Below the pieces are notes generated by a model that saw nothing but the letters and a program-made list of their open reading frames with translations, was not told the DNA's origin and searched no databases. DNA of 64,000 bases from Bacteroides cutis (lineage in GTDB: Bacteria; Bacteroidota; Bacteroidia; Bacteroidales; Bacteroidaceae). Below, one piece after another: positions 1 to 8,640 of this stretch. Where the stretch lies: positions 62,001 to 126,000 of the forward strand of contig NZ_OEST01000002.1 in NCBI RefSeq assembly GCF_900241005.1, in the 5' to 3' direction. Position 1 is the stretch's first letter. Each line of letters starts with the position of its first letter. The position numbers and the translations under genes were made by a program.

Positions 1-132
1 CCAAAGTATAAACGAGGAGATACGTCCTGCGTCAATCATCTTACGCAACACTGCACCCGGTCCGACTAAATGTTTCTGACCGATGTATTCATCTAATGTC
101 TTGGGCCGAAGCCGTTCTGCTAATGGAGGCAT
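1..132 (-). CDS. rarA: Replication-associated recombination protein A, N-terminal 44 residues only
   Basis: This is the start of a minus-strand gene that leaves the window at base 1; the ATG is the complement of 130-132. The visible residues include PPLAERLRPKTLDEYIGQ and end in SFILW, where family members continue into the Walker A loop GPPGVGKTT. This is the N-terminal signature of RarA/MgsA/WRNIP1 AAA+ ATPases, which act at stalled replication forks with SSB and the clamp-loader system. The DUF5686 gene stops 3 bases upstream, so the two are probably co-transcribed. The identification rests on the N-terminus alone; the RuvB helicase shares part of this region but lacks this opening. Confidence 0.85.
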   Translation of the reverse strand, partial: MPPLAERLRPKTLDEYIGQKHLVGPGAVLRKMIDAGRISSFILW

Positions 133-135
133 AAT

Positions 136-2730
136 TTAGAATATCATTAAAATCATAAACCGGATACCGCCTTTTTTCACTCCCGGAATATCTGTATAGG
201 TGAGGCGACGAACATATTCGATATGTAGTAACTTGAAAATGTTATATATACCTACACTGGCTTCTATATAGGGCGTTTTGCCCATTACATAACTGGTAGG
301 CATACCGTCCCGCATCGGGAACAGGAACAAATCGGGGTTACTGCTTTTATATGGATTGTTCTTATCTGTCAATGTACCCCACAATCCGCGAATACGAAAT
401 GCTTCACGCCATTTGAGTTTTTTAATAAGCGGGATGCGGTTGAATAGTTTTCCGTTCATGTCGTATGTCAGGGCAAGAGAGGCATAACGGTCGTTTAAGA
501 ATTCCATGTTATTGATAAGCGAGAACGATTCATTATGTTGTGTGATATACGAAAGGTTTGCCATCGGCAGGTTCAACAAGGGAAACGGGACTGTATTCCA
601 TTGAGCTCCGGCACGTGCCGTGACATCCAGCTTGCCCCAGGAACCAAACCAAAAGCGTTTGCGGATACTTGCTTCTGTCAGGTTAAAGTTATAGTCTCCA
701 CCGAGTACACCTTTAAAACCGGTAGTGTGGGAGAGGGAGAAAATAGGAGCATCCAGTGATACGGGAACGCGGCGTTGCTTGGTGTTGACGTAGGTCTCAC
801 CTGGAGCATAACGTAAAGTCACACCCAGTTCGGCAGTGGTAATATCATGTACCAATGTATTCTTTTGATCCCACTCACCCGGAACGTCCCCATTGTTTTT
901 CCAATATTGAAGCATTCCGGCAGGTTGGTCGTTACGATGACGTGCCATGGCTTTAACAGAAAAACCGGTATTGGTTTCTAATTCGTACATTAAGGTGGCA
1001 TCACGCATATAAGACATTTGGTCCACTTTTGTCCACTTCCAGCCGACAAACATATTGTCTTTATCAGTTTCCAGATACTTGTCCATAGGCGACATTACAT
1101 CGTAGGTGTACTTGAAACCAAGATAATGTTTGGGAAACTCCCATAATACGTATTCACGTTTGTTGAATGAATATGCGGCTTGTCCTGAATAAAACCACTT
1201 CTTGTCTCTCGTACCGTATGCTCCATATCCGCTGAAACTCCAGTGAGGGTCAAGATTTCCTGTAGTCATACCGCTGACACGGAAACGGGTACCATTCACA
1301 TAGTTACTGGTAATCATGGTATTGATCGGTCCGAAGTCGAACTTACTCGGATGTTTTTTGCTACCGGTCTCCACAAAATTCTCAATAAGCGCTTTCGCCC
1401 CGAAAATGACATATTTGAAGCCCGGTATCTGTTCAATACGATTCATGAAGATATCCATATTACTTTCTTTTTTGGTGAGCGGCACTTGGCGCACTTGAGC
1501 CCAGTATTCATCACTCTTCGAAAGCATGTTGGCTTCTTTGATGACACTTCCTTTTAAACGAAACAACCGGGGTTCTATCTCTTCGAATTTATAATTACTG
1601 TATTTCGTAGTTCGTTGCACTTCCAATCCTTGTATACCTTTCATCAATGCCAGTTCTACGGTCATATCATCGTCGGTAAGCACCCAGTTACTATCGGGCA
1701 ATTGTTCGAATTGCTGTACGATATCGAGATTTTCCACAAAGTTGACTCCTGTTTTTTTAGGGAGATTCATAATACACTTCTTAACGGCATAAGTAGAGTC
1801 CTTAACAACATACAAATGTCCGGTGAAACCGAAATCCTGAGAGTTCTGAGGTACAAAAGTAAGATGTACACATTCCCGTTTATCCACCATCAAAGTATCC
1901 ATAAGATAGAATTTATAGAAACTGATGGCACCTCGTCCGATAGGGCTGACGAAACGACGCTGCAATAAGCGGATATCGTCGTCGTAGATGTTTACGTCCG
2001 AGAATACATCGGTCAGAATAGTCCCTAGCATATCACCTGTACTAAAAAACTCTTCGATGCCGGTAGAGTTCATACCTTCGATGATTGTTTTTTCACTTTT
2101 AGGACTTTTACGATAGATGGTTCTGGAGGCTGTTTCCTTGATGGAGATAGGCAAAATCATCTTATTGGTCTTAGGAGACAATTCTACCTGGTCTTTGAAA
2201 AAAGAGAATTTCTTGTAGATGCCTTTTTCCATTTTTTCTGGAGTAACATCGTTCATGGACATCTTCATTTTTTCGTATTTCTGATATTGGTAGTAATCAT
2301 TCTCTTCCAATTTTAGAGCTTTTTTGTGCTCGATAACCTTCTTCATGAACTCCACGGCAGGGTTGTTTTTGCGAGAGTATTTTTCTTTTTTGGGTTTAAC
2401 GACAACCTCAGAAAGCATAACGTCGGCAGGCATCATCTTTACGTTCAATACTTTGGTGCCTGGAGCGAATTTTACTTTTTTCGTAACATATCCGATAGCA
2501 GAAAAAGTCAGTTCATCCCATCCTTTATGAGCTTCTACATGATATTCTCCGTCGGCATTGGAGATGCTACCCACACCTTTACCTTCATATTGAACAGTGA
2601 TATACATCAATGGCTCGTGAGTGAGGGAGTCTGTAATAACGCCTTTAATCTGTGCCGATGCGCCTGTAGAGGCAAATAGGGATAGCAAGAATAAAATAAT
2701 AATGGTATATAATTGCTTCATATATTTCAT
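136..2730 (-). CDS. DUF5686 outer-membrane protein with carboxypeptidase-regulatory-like domain
   Basis: The 864-residue product begins with a signal peptide (hydrophobic residues about 8-25, cleavage near ASA-Q). Residues about 28-110 form a CarboxypepD_reg-like beta-sandwich (IKGVITDSLTHEPLMYITV, GVGSISNADGEY), the same N-terminal module found in SusC-type receptors. The rest is rich in aromatic, alternating beta strands, reads as an outer-membrane barrel, and matches the Bacteroidetes DUF5686 pattern. No TonB plug is visible, so it is not an ordinary TonB-dependent receptor. The function is unknown. A TAACTTTG box (complement of 2741-2748) just upstream fits the Bacteroides -7 consensus. 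A start at the second Met (2721) is also possible. Confidence 0.85.
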   Translation of the reverse strand: MKYMKQLYTIIILFLLSLFASTGASAQIKGVITDSLTHEPLMYITVQYEGKGVGSISNADGEYHVEAHKGWDELTFSAIGYVTKKVKFAPGTKVLNVKMMPADVMLSEVVVKPKKEKYSRKNNPAVEFMKKVIEHKKALKLEENDYYQYQKYEKMKMSMNDVTPEKMEKGIYKKFSFFKDQVELSPKTNKMILPISIKETASRTIYRKSPKSEKTIIEGMNSTGIEEFFSTGDMLGTILTDVFSDVNIYDDDIRLLQRRFVSPIGRGAISFYKFYLMDTLMVDKRECVHLTFVPQNSQDFGFTGHLYVVKDSTYAVKKCIMNLPKKTGVNFVENLDIVQQFEQLPDSNWVLTDDDMTVELALMKGIQGLEVQRTTKYSNYKFEEIEPRLFRLKGSVIKEANMLSKSDEYWAQVRQVPLTKKESNMDIFMNRIEQIPGFKYVIFGAKALIENFVETGSKKHPSKFDFGPINTMITSNYVNGTRFRVSGMTTGNLDPHWSFSGYGAYGTRDKKWFYSGQAAYSFNKREYVLWEFPKHYLGFKYTYDVMSPMDKYLETDKDNMFVGWKWTKVDQMSYMRDATLMYELETNTGFSVKAMARHRNDQPAGMLQYWKNNGDVPGEWDQKNTLVHDITTAELGVTLRYAPGETYVNTKQRRVPVSLDAPIFSLSHTTGFKGVLGGDYNFNLTEASIRKRFWFGSWGKLDVTARAGAQWNTVPFPLLNLPMANLSYITQHNESFSLINNMEFLNDRYASLALTYDMNGKLFNRIPLIKKLKWREAFRIRGLWGTLTDKNNPYKSSNPDLFLFPMRDGMPTSYVMGKTPYIEASVGIYNIFKLLHIEYVRRLTYTDIPGVKKGGIRFMILMIF

Positions 2731-2933
2731 AATCAGGCTGCAAAGTTAACAAATTACAGCTAAACAAGAAGCAAATATATTTTAAAGAAATGAGAGGGAT
2801 GTTTAAAGAGAAACAATGACGGTAATTTTTATTGTCTAAATCAATGTTATTGATTTCTATATATTTAATCAAGAAAATAGACAATTTAGTGTGTTTATTT
2901 GATGAAATAATATGTTTTTTTTGTATAAAAATA

Positions 2934-2964
2934 TTTGTGCATTATTGTAAAATTAATAATTTTG
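2934..2964 (+). promoter_or_regulatory. Bacteroides-type promoter of the DUF4595 lipoprotein gene
   Basis: TTTG at 2934-2937 and TAATTTTG at 2957-2964 are separated by 19 bases. This matches the TTTG / TAnnTTTG consensus used by the Bacteroides primary sigma factor. The lipoprotein ATG lies 31 bases downstream. Confidence 0.75.
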
Positions 2965-2995
2965 CGCTGTCAAAAATAAATAAACAAAATGTAAT

Positions 2996-3826
2996 ATGAA
3001 AAAATTTAATTTATGGGCAAGTATGATTGCCTTATTCTTATGTGTGGGATTTACTTCTTGTGGGGATGATGACAATAATGCGGAAAATGCAGGTACAGGT
3101 AATATCTTTCCTGAAGGAGTAAAGAAAGTTGCAACTATTAGTGATGCATATGGAGGTGTTACTAAATTCACTTATGCTGACAATAAGTTGGTAAGTGTGG
3201 ATGATGGTGATTCTAAATACACCTTTGCTTATTCTGGTAATACAGTAACAATGACCAGTATCTATGAGTATGGTAATTCAAAAGATACCGAGGTTTATAC
3301 AATGAATATCGGTTCTAATGGATTTATATCACATGGTACCGGGGTGTATACAGAAGTATATAATAACGAGACTTATACATCCAACACTACGATGTCATTT
3401 TCTTATGATAAGGATGGGCATTTAACAACTGTTCAGATAAATGAAAAAGATAGTGACGGAGACGAATATACTACAAAAATTCAATTAACTTGGGAGGACG
3501 GTAACATTACTAAGACAGTAGAAAACTGGACTGAAAAGGAAGACGGTGATACCGATTCCGGTACGAATACACGTACTTCTACTTATGGAGGCGAAGTAAA
3601 TAAGATCGGTTTCTCTTTCTTTGATGAAGTAGTTGATCTTGATGAGTTGGAGTATGCTTATTATGCAGGGCTGCTTGGTAAGTCTACTAAAAATATGCTG
3701 AAATCAGTGAAGTCTGTCGATGAGGGAGATTACAGTTATACTTCTAATTATTCTTATGAATTTGACGGTGATTATCCTACTGTATTCAATTCAGATGGTA
3801 GCAAGTACAAATATACTTATAAATAA
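2996..3826 (+). CDS. DUF4595-type surface lipoprotein
   Basis: The 276-residue protein opens with a type II signal peptide (KKFNLWASMIALFLCVGF, lipobox TSCG). The lipidated Cys is followed by GDDDNN, an acidic stretch resembling the lipoprotein export signal that sends Bacteroidetes lipoproteins to the cell surface. The mature part consists of repeated short beta units such as KFTYADNKLVSV, MSFSYDKDGHLTTV and YSYEFDGDYPTVF, the YD-like pattern of DUF4595. It is rich in Asp, Tyr and Thr, with no enzymatic motif. The gene is monocistronic: its own promoter lies upstream and two hairpins follow. Ligand and role are unknown; surface location is inferred from the export signal. Confidence 0.75.
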   Translation: MKKFNLWASMIALFLCVGFTSCGDDDNNAENAGTGNIFPEGVKKVATISDAYGGVTKFTYADNKLVSVDDGDSKYTFAYSGNTVTMTSIYEYGNSKDTEVYTMNIGSNGFISHGTGVYTEVYNNETYTSNTTMSFSYDKDGHLTTVQINEKDSDGDEYTTKIQLTWEDGNITKTVENWTEKEDGDTDSGTNTRTSTYGGEVNKIGFSFFDEVVDLDELEYAYYAGLLGKSTKNMLKSVKSVDEGDYSYTSNYSYEFDGDYPTVFNSDGSKYKYTYK

Positions 3827-3863
3827 TAAATGACGGCGATTATTAATGTCGCCTATGTGTAGG

Positions 3864-3891
3864 GCAAAAGCGGATAACTATCCGCTTTTGC
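3864..3891. terminator. Perfect hairpin, probable bidirectional terminator
   Basis: GCAAAAGCGGATA (3864-3876) and its exact complement (3879-3891) enclose a 2-base loop. The arms carry A- and T-runs at their bases, so the hairpin could end transcripts of the lipoprotein gene and, from the other side, the WecB-like gene. A smaller GGCGA/TCGCC hairpin lies just before it. Confidence 0.6.
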
Positions 3892-3902
3892 GATTACCAA
3901 TG

Positions 3903-3980
3903 AAACCTTACGAGTTGTACAACCCATCACGTATAAGTCATATAGCTTATACCGTTCCGGTTGTACAACTCGTAAGGTTT
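3903..3980. repeat. 22-bp perfect inverted repeat with nested inner hairpin
   Basis: The arms at 3903-3924 and 3959-3980 (outer end AAACCTTACGAG, inner end GTACAACC) are exact complements over 22 bases. Inside them GTATAAG (3931-3937) pairs with CTTATAC (3946-3952). The element lies between convergent genes directly beside another hairpin. It may be a second terminator or a small mobile repeat; no coding potential is seen. Confidence 0.8.
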
Positions 3981-4009
3981 TTATAGGCAAGTATTTTGGT
4001 AACCTTTAT

Positions 4010-5104
4010 TTAAAGTTTTTCTCCATTTATGAGCGTTTGTACGATACGTTCTGCCGTCCGTCCGTCCCAGCGTTCGGGTAGGGTAGCATGTTTCCATTCA
4101 CCTTGAAGTAGTTTGTCCAGTGCGGCGGAGAGAGCAAAAGAATTTTCGCCAACCAACTCATTGGTACCGATGCGCCATGTTTCAGGATGTTCGGCGTATG
4201 TATTGAGGGTAATACATGGAACGTCAAGGAATGTGGCTTCTTCTGCGATATTACCGGAATCGGTTACGATCCCTTTGGCCTGGTTGATGAGAAAGCCAAA
4301 ATGCAAGTAACTCTGTGGAGGCAGGATATGCAGATTGGGGGCTTTCAATTCCAATGATTTTAATGTTTTCTCTACATATGGATGCAAAGGAGAGACGATG
4401 GGCATTCCGTTGGCTTTCTCCAAAAGGGTTTGCATCAGCGAGTGCAATACAGTTTTCTTTTCCAGTAGGTCGTGACGGTTTAGGGTCAGTAAAAGATAGT
4501 TGCCTTTACGTAAACCAAGGCTAGTGAACCACAATGGTTGTACCAGTCGGTGGCGGTTGTAACGAATGGTATCAATGAGGATATTTCCTACGTAATGGAT
4601 ATATTCCGGTATCATCCCTTCTTGGTTAAGATTACGGTTGGCTACCATGCCGGCTGTAAAGAGATAATCGGAAATGGCATCTACTATTGTACGGTTCACC
4701 TCACGAGGCATATTCATATCGAATGAACGTGTACCGGCAATGACATGTGCCACTTTCAGTCCGCGTTTTTTAGCGACGATGGCGCAGCTCATTGTGGCAG
4801 TCATGTCATCTACTACGAGTACCACTTGTGCAGGATGTTCATTTAATTCTTTTTCAAAAGCCAACATGATGGAAGCGGCTACTTGTGAGTGGTCACGTCC
4901 GCTGACATCCAAATAACCATCGGGACTTTTCATGGCCAGGTCGGAAAAAAGAGAGGCATCTAAAGTGGCGTCGTCTTTAGAACCGGTATATATAATACGG
5001 TATGAAATTTTTTTTCCGGTTTCTTTGGCTGCGTCAATGGCGCGGCAGATAGGGGCTATCTTCATGAAGTTGGGACGTGCTCCCGATACGATGGTTACTT
5101 TCAT
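4010..5104 (-). CDS. Divergent WecB-like (non-hydrolysing UDP-GlcNAc 2-epimerase fold) protein
   Basis: The 364-residue protein has the two-domain GT-B fold pattern of WecB: GARPNFMK at the N-terminus (R10, K15 as in the family), TDSGNIAEEATFLDVPCITL near residue 285 and a family-length C-terminus. WecB interconverts UDP-GlcNAc and UDP-ManNAc. By alignment from memory, D100 matches the family Asp in GDT and E135 a family Glu, but the Glu of VEAGLR is Ile (I122) and the catalytic His of GHRREN is Asn (N209). The gene stands alone, convergent with the lipoprotein gene; a TATTTTTG box lies at 5131-5138 (complement). It may use another substrate or have lost epimerase activity. Confidence 0.7.
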   Translation of the reverse strand: MKVTIVSGARPNFMKIAPICRAIDAAKETGKKISYRIIYTGSKDDATLDASLFSDLAMKSPDGYLDVSGRDHSQVAASIMLAFEKELNEHPAQVVLVVDDMTATMSCAIVAKKRGLKVAHVIAGTRSFDMNMPREVNRTIVDAISDYLFTAGMVANRNLNQEGMIPEYIHYVGNILIDTIRYNRHRLVQPLWFTSLGLRKGNYLLLTLNRHDLLEKKTVLHSLMQTLLEKANGMPIVSPLHPYVEKTLKSLELKAPNLHILPPQSYLHFGFLINQAKGIVTDSGNIAEEATFLDVPCITLNTYAEHPETWRIGTNELVGENSFALSAALDKLLQGEWKHATLPERWDGRTAERIVQTLINGEKL

Positions 5105-5231
5105 TGTTTATAAGGTGAAAAATGATGAGACAAAAATACGTATTCTTAGGGAAATTATTCGTTACTTTGCCGATAAAATTGATAGATGTCAATCATAAAA
5201 TCTTAAATCGTAAATCTAAAATTCTATTTTC

Positions 5232-5855
5232 ATGCCAACATTTGTTCAGATACTCGATTTTATAGGAACTTTTGCCTTTGCCATCAGTGGTATACGTCTG
5301 GCTTCGGCAAAACGGTTTGATTGGTTTGGGGCGTATGTAGTAGGGTTCGTTACGGCTATAGGTGGCGGTACGATACGTGATCTTTTACTGGATGTGACTC
5401 CCGGTTGGATGACAGATCCTATATATTTAATCTGTACCGGATTGGCTCTTTTGTGGGTTATCTTTTTTGGGAAACATCTAATTCATTTGCATAATACTTT
5501 TTTTATATTTGACAGCATTGGCTTGGCATTGTTTACAGTTGTCGGTGTGGGTAAGAGTATCGCATTGGGATATCCATTCTGGGTGGCTATTATTATGGGT
5601 AGTATTACCGGTGCGGCGGGAGGTGTTATTCGTGATGTGTTCATCAATGAAATCCCGCTGATATTCCGTAAAGAAATTTATGCCATGGCCTGTGTGGTAG
5701 GAGGGACTTTCTATTGGTTGTGTGATCTTATGGGCATGGAGTCTTATGCATGTCAGGTAGTTGGCGGTGTTACGGTTTTCGTTACCCGTATATTAGCGGT
5801 GAAATATAAAATCTGTCTTCCCATTCTTTCGGGGAGTGGAGATGAAGAAACATAA
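5232..5855 (+). CDS. TRIC-type (UPF0126/YicG-like) cation channel family membrane protein
   Basis: The 207-residue protein is almost entirely hydrophobic, with about seven membrane segments. It carries two copies of the UPF0126 unit, each marked by a glycine-rich RD motif: AIGGGTIRDLLLDVTPGW near residue 44 and GAAGGVIRDVFINEIP near residue 136. These repeats define the prokaryotic relatives of trimeric intracellular cation channels; the internal duplication and length are typical. Substrate specificity in bacteria is generally unproven, with glycine or other small solutes also proposed. The gene is single, divergent from the WecB-like gene. The ATG at 5232 is the only good start before the first membrane segment. 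Confidence 0.85.
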   Translation: MPTFVQILDFIGTFAFAISGIRLASAKRFDWFGAYVVGFVTAIGGGTIRDLLLDVTPGWMTDPIYLICTGLALLWVIFFGKHLIHLHNTFFIFDSIGLALFTVVGVGKSIALGYPFWVAIIMGSITGAAGGVIRDVFINEIPLIFRKEIYAMACVVGGTFYWLCDLMGMESYACQVVGGVTVFVTRILAVKYKICLPILSGSGDEET

Positions 5856-5904
5856 TTCATGAATATTTTTCTAAATTTGGTTATCGTTTAGGCATATCGG
5901 TACC

Positions 5905-5956
5905 TGAAAACTGTCAAAACAAGGGGTGAAAACTGTCAATTGATAGTTTTTACCCC
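5905..5956. promoter_or_regulatory. Repeated TGAAAACTGTCAA boxes and palindrome upstream of ECF sigma gene
   Basis: TGAAAACTGTCAA occurs at 5905-5917 and again at 5927-5939, exactly 22 bases apart. The second copy forms a loopless 34-base palindrome (5923-5956, two G-T pairs) with a near-copy on the other strand. Same-face spacing and dyad symmetry suggest a regulator site; the hairpin could instead be a terminator for the upstream channel gene. A weak -7 box TATACTTG lies at 6000-6007. Confidence 0.5.
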
Positions 5957-6055
5957 AAAGAAAAATCATATCTCATCCTAAGAGATTTGAAATCCTCCGT
6001 ATACTTGCAATCATAAAACCTAAACGAATATTAACCATAAAAAATTTAGCAAAGT

Positions 6056-6559
6056 ATGAATACTTACAGTTTTAGAAAAGATTTACTTGCTGTGCAAGAA
6101 GAACTGCTTCGCTTTGCATACAAATTGACGGCCGACCGGGAAGAAGCGAATGATTTGTTGCAGGAGACATCTCTAAAAGCCTTGGATAATGAGGATAAAT
6201 TTGAACCAGATACTAATTTTAAAGGGTGGATGTACACAATCATGCGCAATATCTTTATTAATAATTATCGGAAAATTGTCCGTGAACAGACATTTGTAGA
6301 CCAAACAGATAATTTGTATCATTTGAATATGCCCCAAGACTCCGGTTTCGCAAGCACTGAAGGGTCTTATGATTTAAAAGAAATGCATCGTATCGTCAAT
6401 TCATTGCCACGTGATTATAAAGTTCCTTTTTCTATGCATGTCTCTGGTTTTAAGTACCGTGAGATAGCCGAACGGCTTGGGTTGCCATTAGGAACAGTGA
6501 AAAGCCGCATCTTTTTTACGAGACAAAAGTTACAGGAAGAGTTAAAGGATTTTGTTTAA
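6056..6559 (+). CDS. ECF-type RNA polymerase sigma factor
   Basis: The 167-residue protein shows sigma region 2 (LLRFAYKLTADREEANDLLQ, then FKGWMYTIMRNIFINNYRK at about residues 54-72) and region 4 (VNSLPRDYKVPF, YREIAERLGLPLGTVKSRIF, about residues 118-155), joined by a short linker with no region 3. This is the minimal architecture of extracytoplasmic-function sigma factors. No anti-sigma gene lies next to it, which is unusual for the class, so control is probably transcriptional or by a distant partner. Repeat boxes lie upstream at 5905-5956. Bacteroides has several such factors for oxidative stress and polysaccharide use; which one this is cannot be told from the sequence. Confidence 0.9.
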   Translation: MNTYSFRKDLLAVQEELLRFAYKLTADREEANDLLQETSLKALDNEDKFEPDTNFKGWMYTIMRNIFINNYRKIVREQTFVDQTDNLYHLNMPQDSGFASTEGSYDLKEMHRIVNSLPRDYKVPFSMHVSGFKYREIAERLGLPLGTVKSRIFFTRQKLQEELKDFV

Positions 6560-6582
6560 TGTCTATTTATATTTTAATGTAT

Positions 6583-6609
6583 ATGTCAAATAAATGAGGG
6601 ATTTGACAT
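6583..6609. promoter_or_regulatory. Inverted repeat between sigma factor and carboxyltransferase genes
   Basis: ATGTCAAAT (6583-6591) and its complement (6601-6609) flank a 9-base spacer, and another ATGTCA half-site lies at 6663-6668. A TATATTTG box at 6680-6687, with TTG at 6655-6657, is the likely promoter for the downstream gene. The repeat could be an operator or a weak terminator. Confidence 0.4.
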
Positions 6610-6731
6610 TATGATATAAAACATCTCTTTTATTTGAAAATTAATAGGATTATTTTGACTATATGTCAGAATAATCCTTTATATTTGTATATATTAAGTT
6701 AACCAAAAAGAAAAATCACTTATTACTGACT

Positions 6732-8510
6732 ATGATGAAAAAGGAGATTAAATTCAGTCTTGTTTATCGCGACATGTGGCAATCGTCCGGTAAATACCAG
6801 CCTCGGGTAGACCAATTGGTCCGTATTGCCCTGCTGATTGTCGAAATGGGCTGTTTTGCCCGTGTGGAGACGAATGGAGGAGCTTTCGAGCAAGTAAACC
6901 TTCTCTATGGTGAAAATCCCAACAAAGCAGTACGTGCTTTTACTAAACCTTTTCATGAAGCAGGTATACAGACACACATGCTCGACCGTGGTCTGAATGC
7001 GTTGCGCATGTATCCTGTTCCGGCAGATATACGCCGTCTGATGTACAAAGTGAAGCATGCACAGGGGGTAGACATTACTCGTATCTTCTGCGGACTGAAT
7101 GAGTCCCGGAATATAATTCCTTCTATTCATTATGCCCTTGAGGCAGGAATGATTCCGCAGGCTACCCTTTGCATTACACACTCACCTGTGCATACGGTAG
7201 AATATTATGCCGCTATTGCCGATCGTCTGATTGAAGCCGGAGCACCTGAAATTTGCCTGAAAGATATGGCTGGTATCGGTCGGCCGGGTATGTTGGGACG
7301 GCTGACAAAAGCTATAAAGGAAAAACATCCTGAGGTGATTATTCAATATCATGGTCATAGCGGACCAGGACTTTCCATGGCTTCCATTCTTGAAGTTTGC
7401 GAGAATGGTGCCGACATTATTGATGTAGCTATGGAACCTATGTCATGGGGAAAAGTGCATCCGGATGTTATTTCAGTACAGGCGATGCTGAAGGATAAAG
7501 GTTTCCGGGTACCTGATATCAATATGAAAGCCTATATGAAGGCGCGTGCCATGACGCAAGAGTTTATAGATGATTTTCTTGGTTTTTTTATGGATCCTAC
7601 TAACAAGCATACTTCTTCTCTTTTGTTGAAGTGCGGATTGCCGGGCGGTATGATGGGATCTATGATGGCTGACCTAAAAGGTGTACATTCAGGAATTAAT
7701 ATGATTTTAAAAGGAAAGAACCAGCCGGAACTGAATATTGATGATTTACTGGTGATGCTTTTTGATGAAGTGGAGTATGTTTGGCCAAAATTAGGTTATC
7801 CTCCTTTGGTAACTCCGTTCAGCCAGTACGTGAAGAATGTAGCGTTGATGAATGTTATGCAGCTGGTGAAAGGTGAAGAACGCTGGACGATGATAGACAA
7901 CCATACGTGGGATATGATTTTGGGTAAAAGCGGGCGACTTCCGGGAGCTTTGGCTCCTGAGATCATTGAGCTTGCCAAGTCCAAAGAATATGAGTTTGTG
8001 GATGCCGATCCGCAACTGAATTATCCGGATGCTCTGGATGAATATCGCAAGGAAATGGATGAGAATGGTTGGGAATATGGAGAAGATGATGAAGAACTCT
8101 TCGAACTTGCCATGCACGATCGTCAGTATCGTGATTATAAATCGGGTATTGCGAAAAAACGTTTCCAGGATGAATTGCAGCGTGCTAAGGATGCCGCTAT
8201 GGCAAAGAGTGGATATTCTGAAGAGGAGATTAAGAAACTGAAACGGGCAAAGGCAGATCCGGTAATAGCTCCTTCCAAAGGGCAGGTTTTGTGGGAAGTA
8301 TCGGTAGAGGGACCCTCTACTGCACCGTTTATCGGACGAAAATATCAACATGATGAAGTTTTCTGTTATCTCTCTACGCCATGGGGTGAATATGAGAAGG
8401 TGATGACCGGATTTACGGGACGCGTTGTGGAAGTTTGTGTGCAACAAGGTGGTAATGTCAATAAAGGCGACGTGATAGCTTATATCCAGAGAAGTGATAT
8501 CTTTGCATAA
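6732..8510 (+). CDS. OadA / pyruvate carboxylase subunit B-like carboxyltransferase with degenerate biotinyl domain
   Basis: The 592-residue protein has an HMGL-like TIM barrel followed by a PYC/OADA conserved domain. The metal-site Asp is D14 (VYRDMWQS), the active-site Lys is K177 (CLKDMAGIG), and the metal-binding HxH is H207/H209 (QYHGHSGPG). In the family these transfer CO2 between biotin and pyruvate or oxaloacetate. The C-terminus (FTGRVVEVCVQQGGNVNKGD) resembles the second half of a biotinyl domain, but the AMKM biotinylation site is absent; the equivalent stretch reads STPWGEYEKV. The protein must either use biotin carried on another subunit or do something else. No oadB or oadG lies beside it. 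Met 1 or Met 2 may start it. Confidence 0.75.
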   Translation: MMKKEIKFSLVYRDMWQSSGKYQPRVDQLVRIALLIVEMGCFARVETNGGAFEQVNLLYGENPNKAVRAFTKPFHEAGIQTHMLDRGLNALRMYPVPADIRRLMYKVKHAQGVDITRIFCGLNESRNIIPSIHYALEAGMIPQATLCITHSPVHTVEYYAAIADRLIEAGAPEICLKDMAGIGRPGMLGRLTKAIKEKHPEVIIQYHGHSGPGLSMASILEVCENGADIIDVAMEPMSWGKVHPDVISVQAMLKDKGFRVPDINMKAYMKARAMTQEFIDDFLGFFMDPTNKHTSSLLLKCGLPGGMMGSMMADLKGVHSGINMILKGKNQPELNIDDLLVMLFDEVEYVWPKLGYPPLVTPFSQYVKNVALMNVMQLVKGEERWTMIDNHTWDMILGKSGRLPGALAPEIIELAKSKEYEFVDADPQLNYPDALDEYRKEMDENGWEYGEDDEELFELAMHDRQYRDYKSGIAKKRFQDELQRAKDAAMAKSGYSEEEIKKLKRAKADPVIAPSKGQVLWEVSVEGPSTAPFIGRKYQHDEVFCYLSTPWGEYEKVMTGFTGRVVEVCVQQGGNVNKGDVIAYIQRSDIFA

Positions 8511-8518
8511 AATGAAAA

Positions 8519-8617
8519 ATTATTGAAACACAGATTTTCGTAGATTATAAGGCGGTATGCAGTACTTTGAAAATAAAATTCTTTGTAAAAAATTACGCTA
8601 ATCTGTGTTTCAATAAT
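8519..8617. repeat. Intergenic inverted repeat (18-bp arms, CACAGATT type)
   Basis: ATTATTGAAACACAGATT (8519-8536) is repeated as an exact complement at 8600-8617. The similarity continues inward imperfectly (TTCGTAGATTA against AGCGTAATTTT). It lies between convergent genes and may act as a terminator. It resembles the CACAGAG repeats at 24500-24581. Confidence 0.7.
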
Positions 8618-8640
8618 TAATCTGTTGAATTATCATTTCT

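Noticed and set aside
2645..2884. 79-codon minus-strand frame over the DUF5686 start and upstream spacer
   Set aside because: It overlaps the start and signal peptide region of DUF5686 in another frame and has no promoter or known motif of its own.
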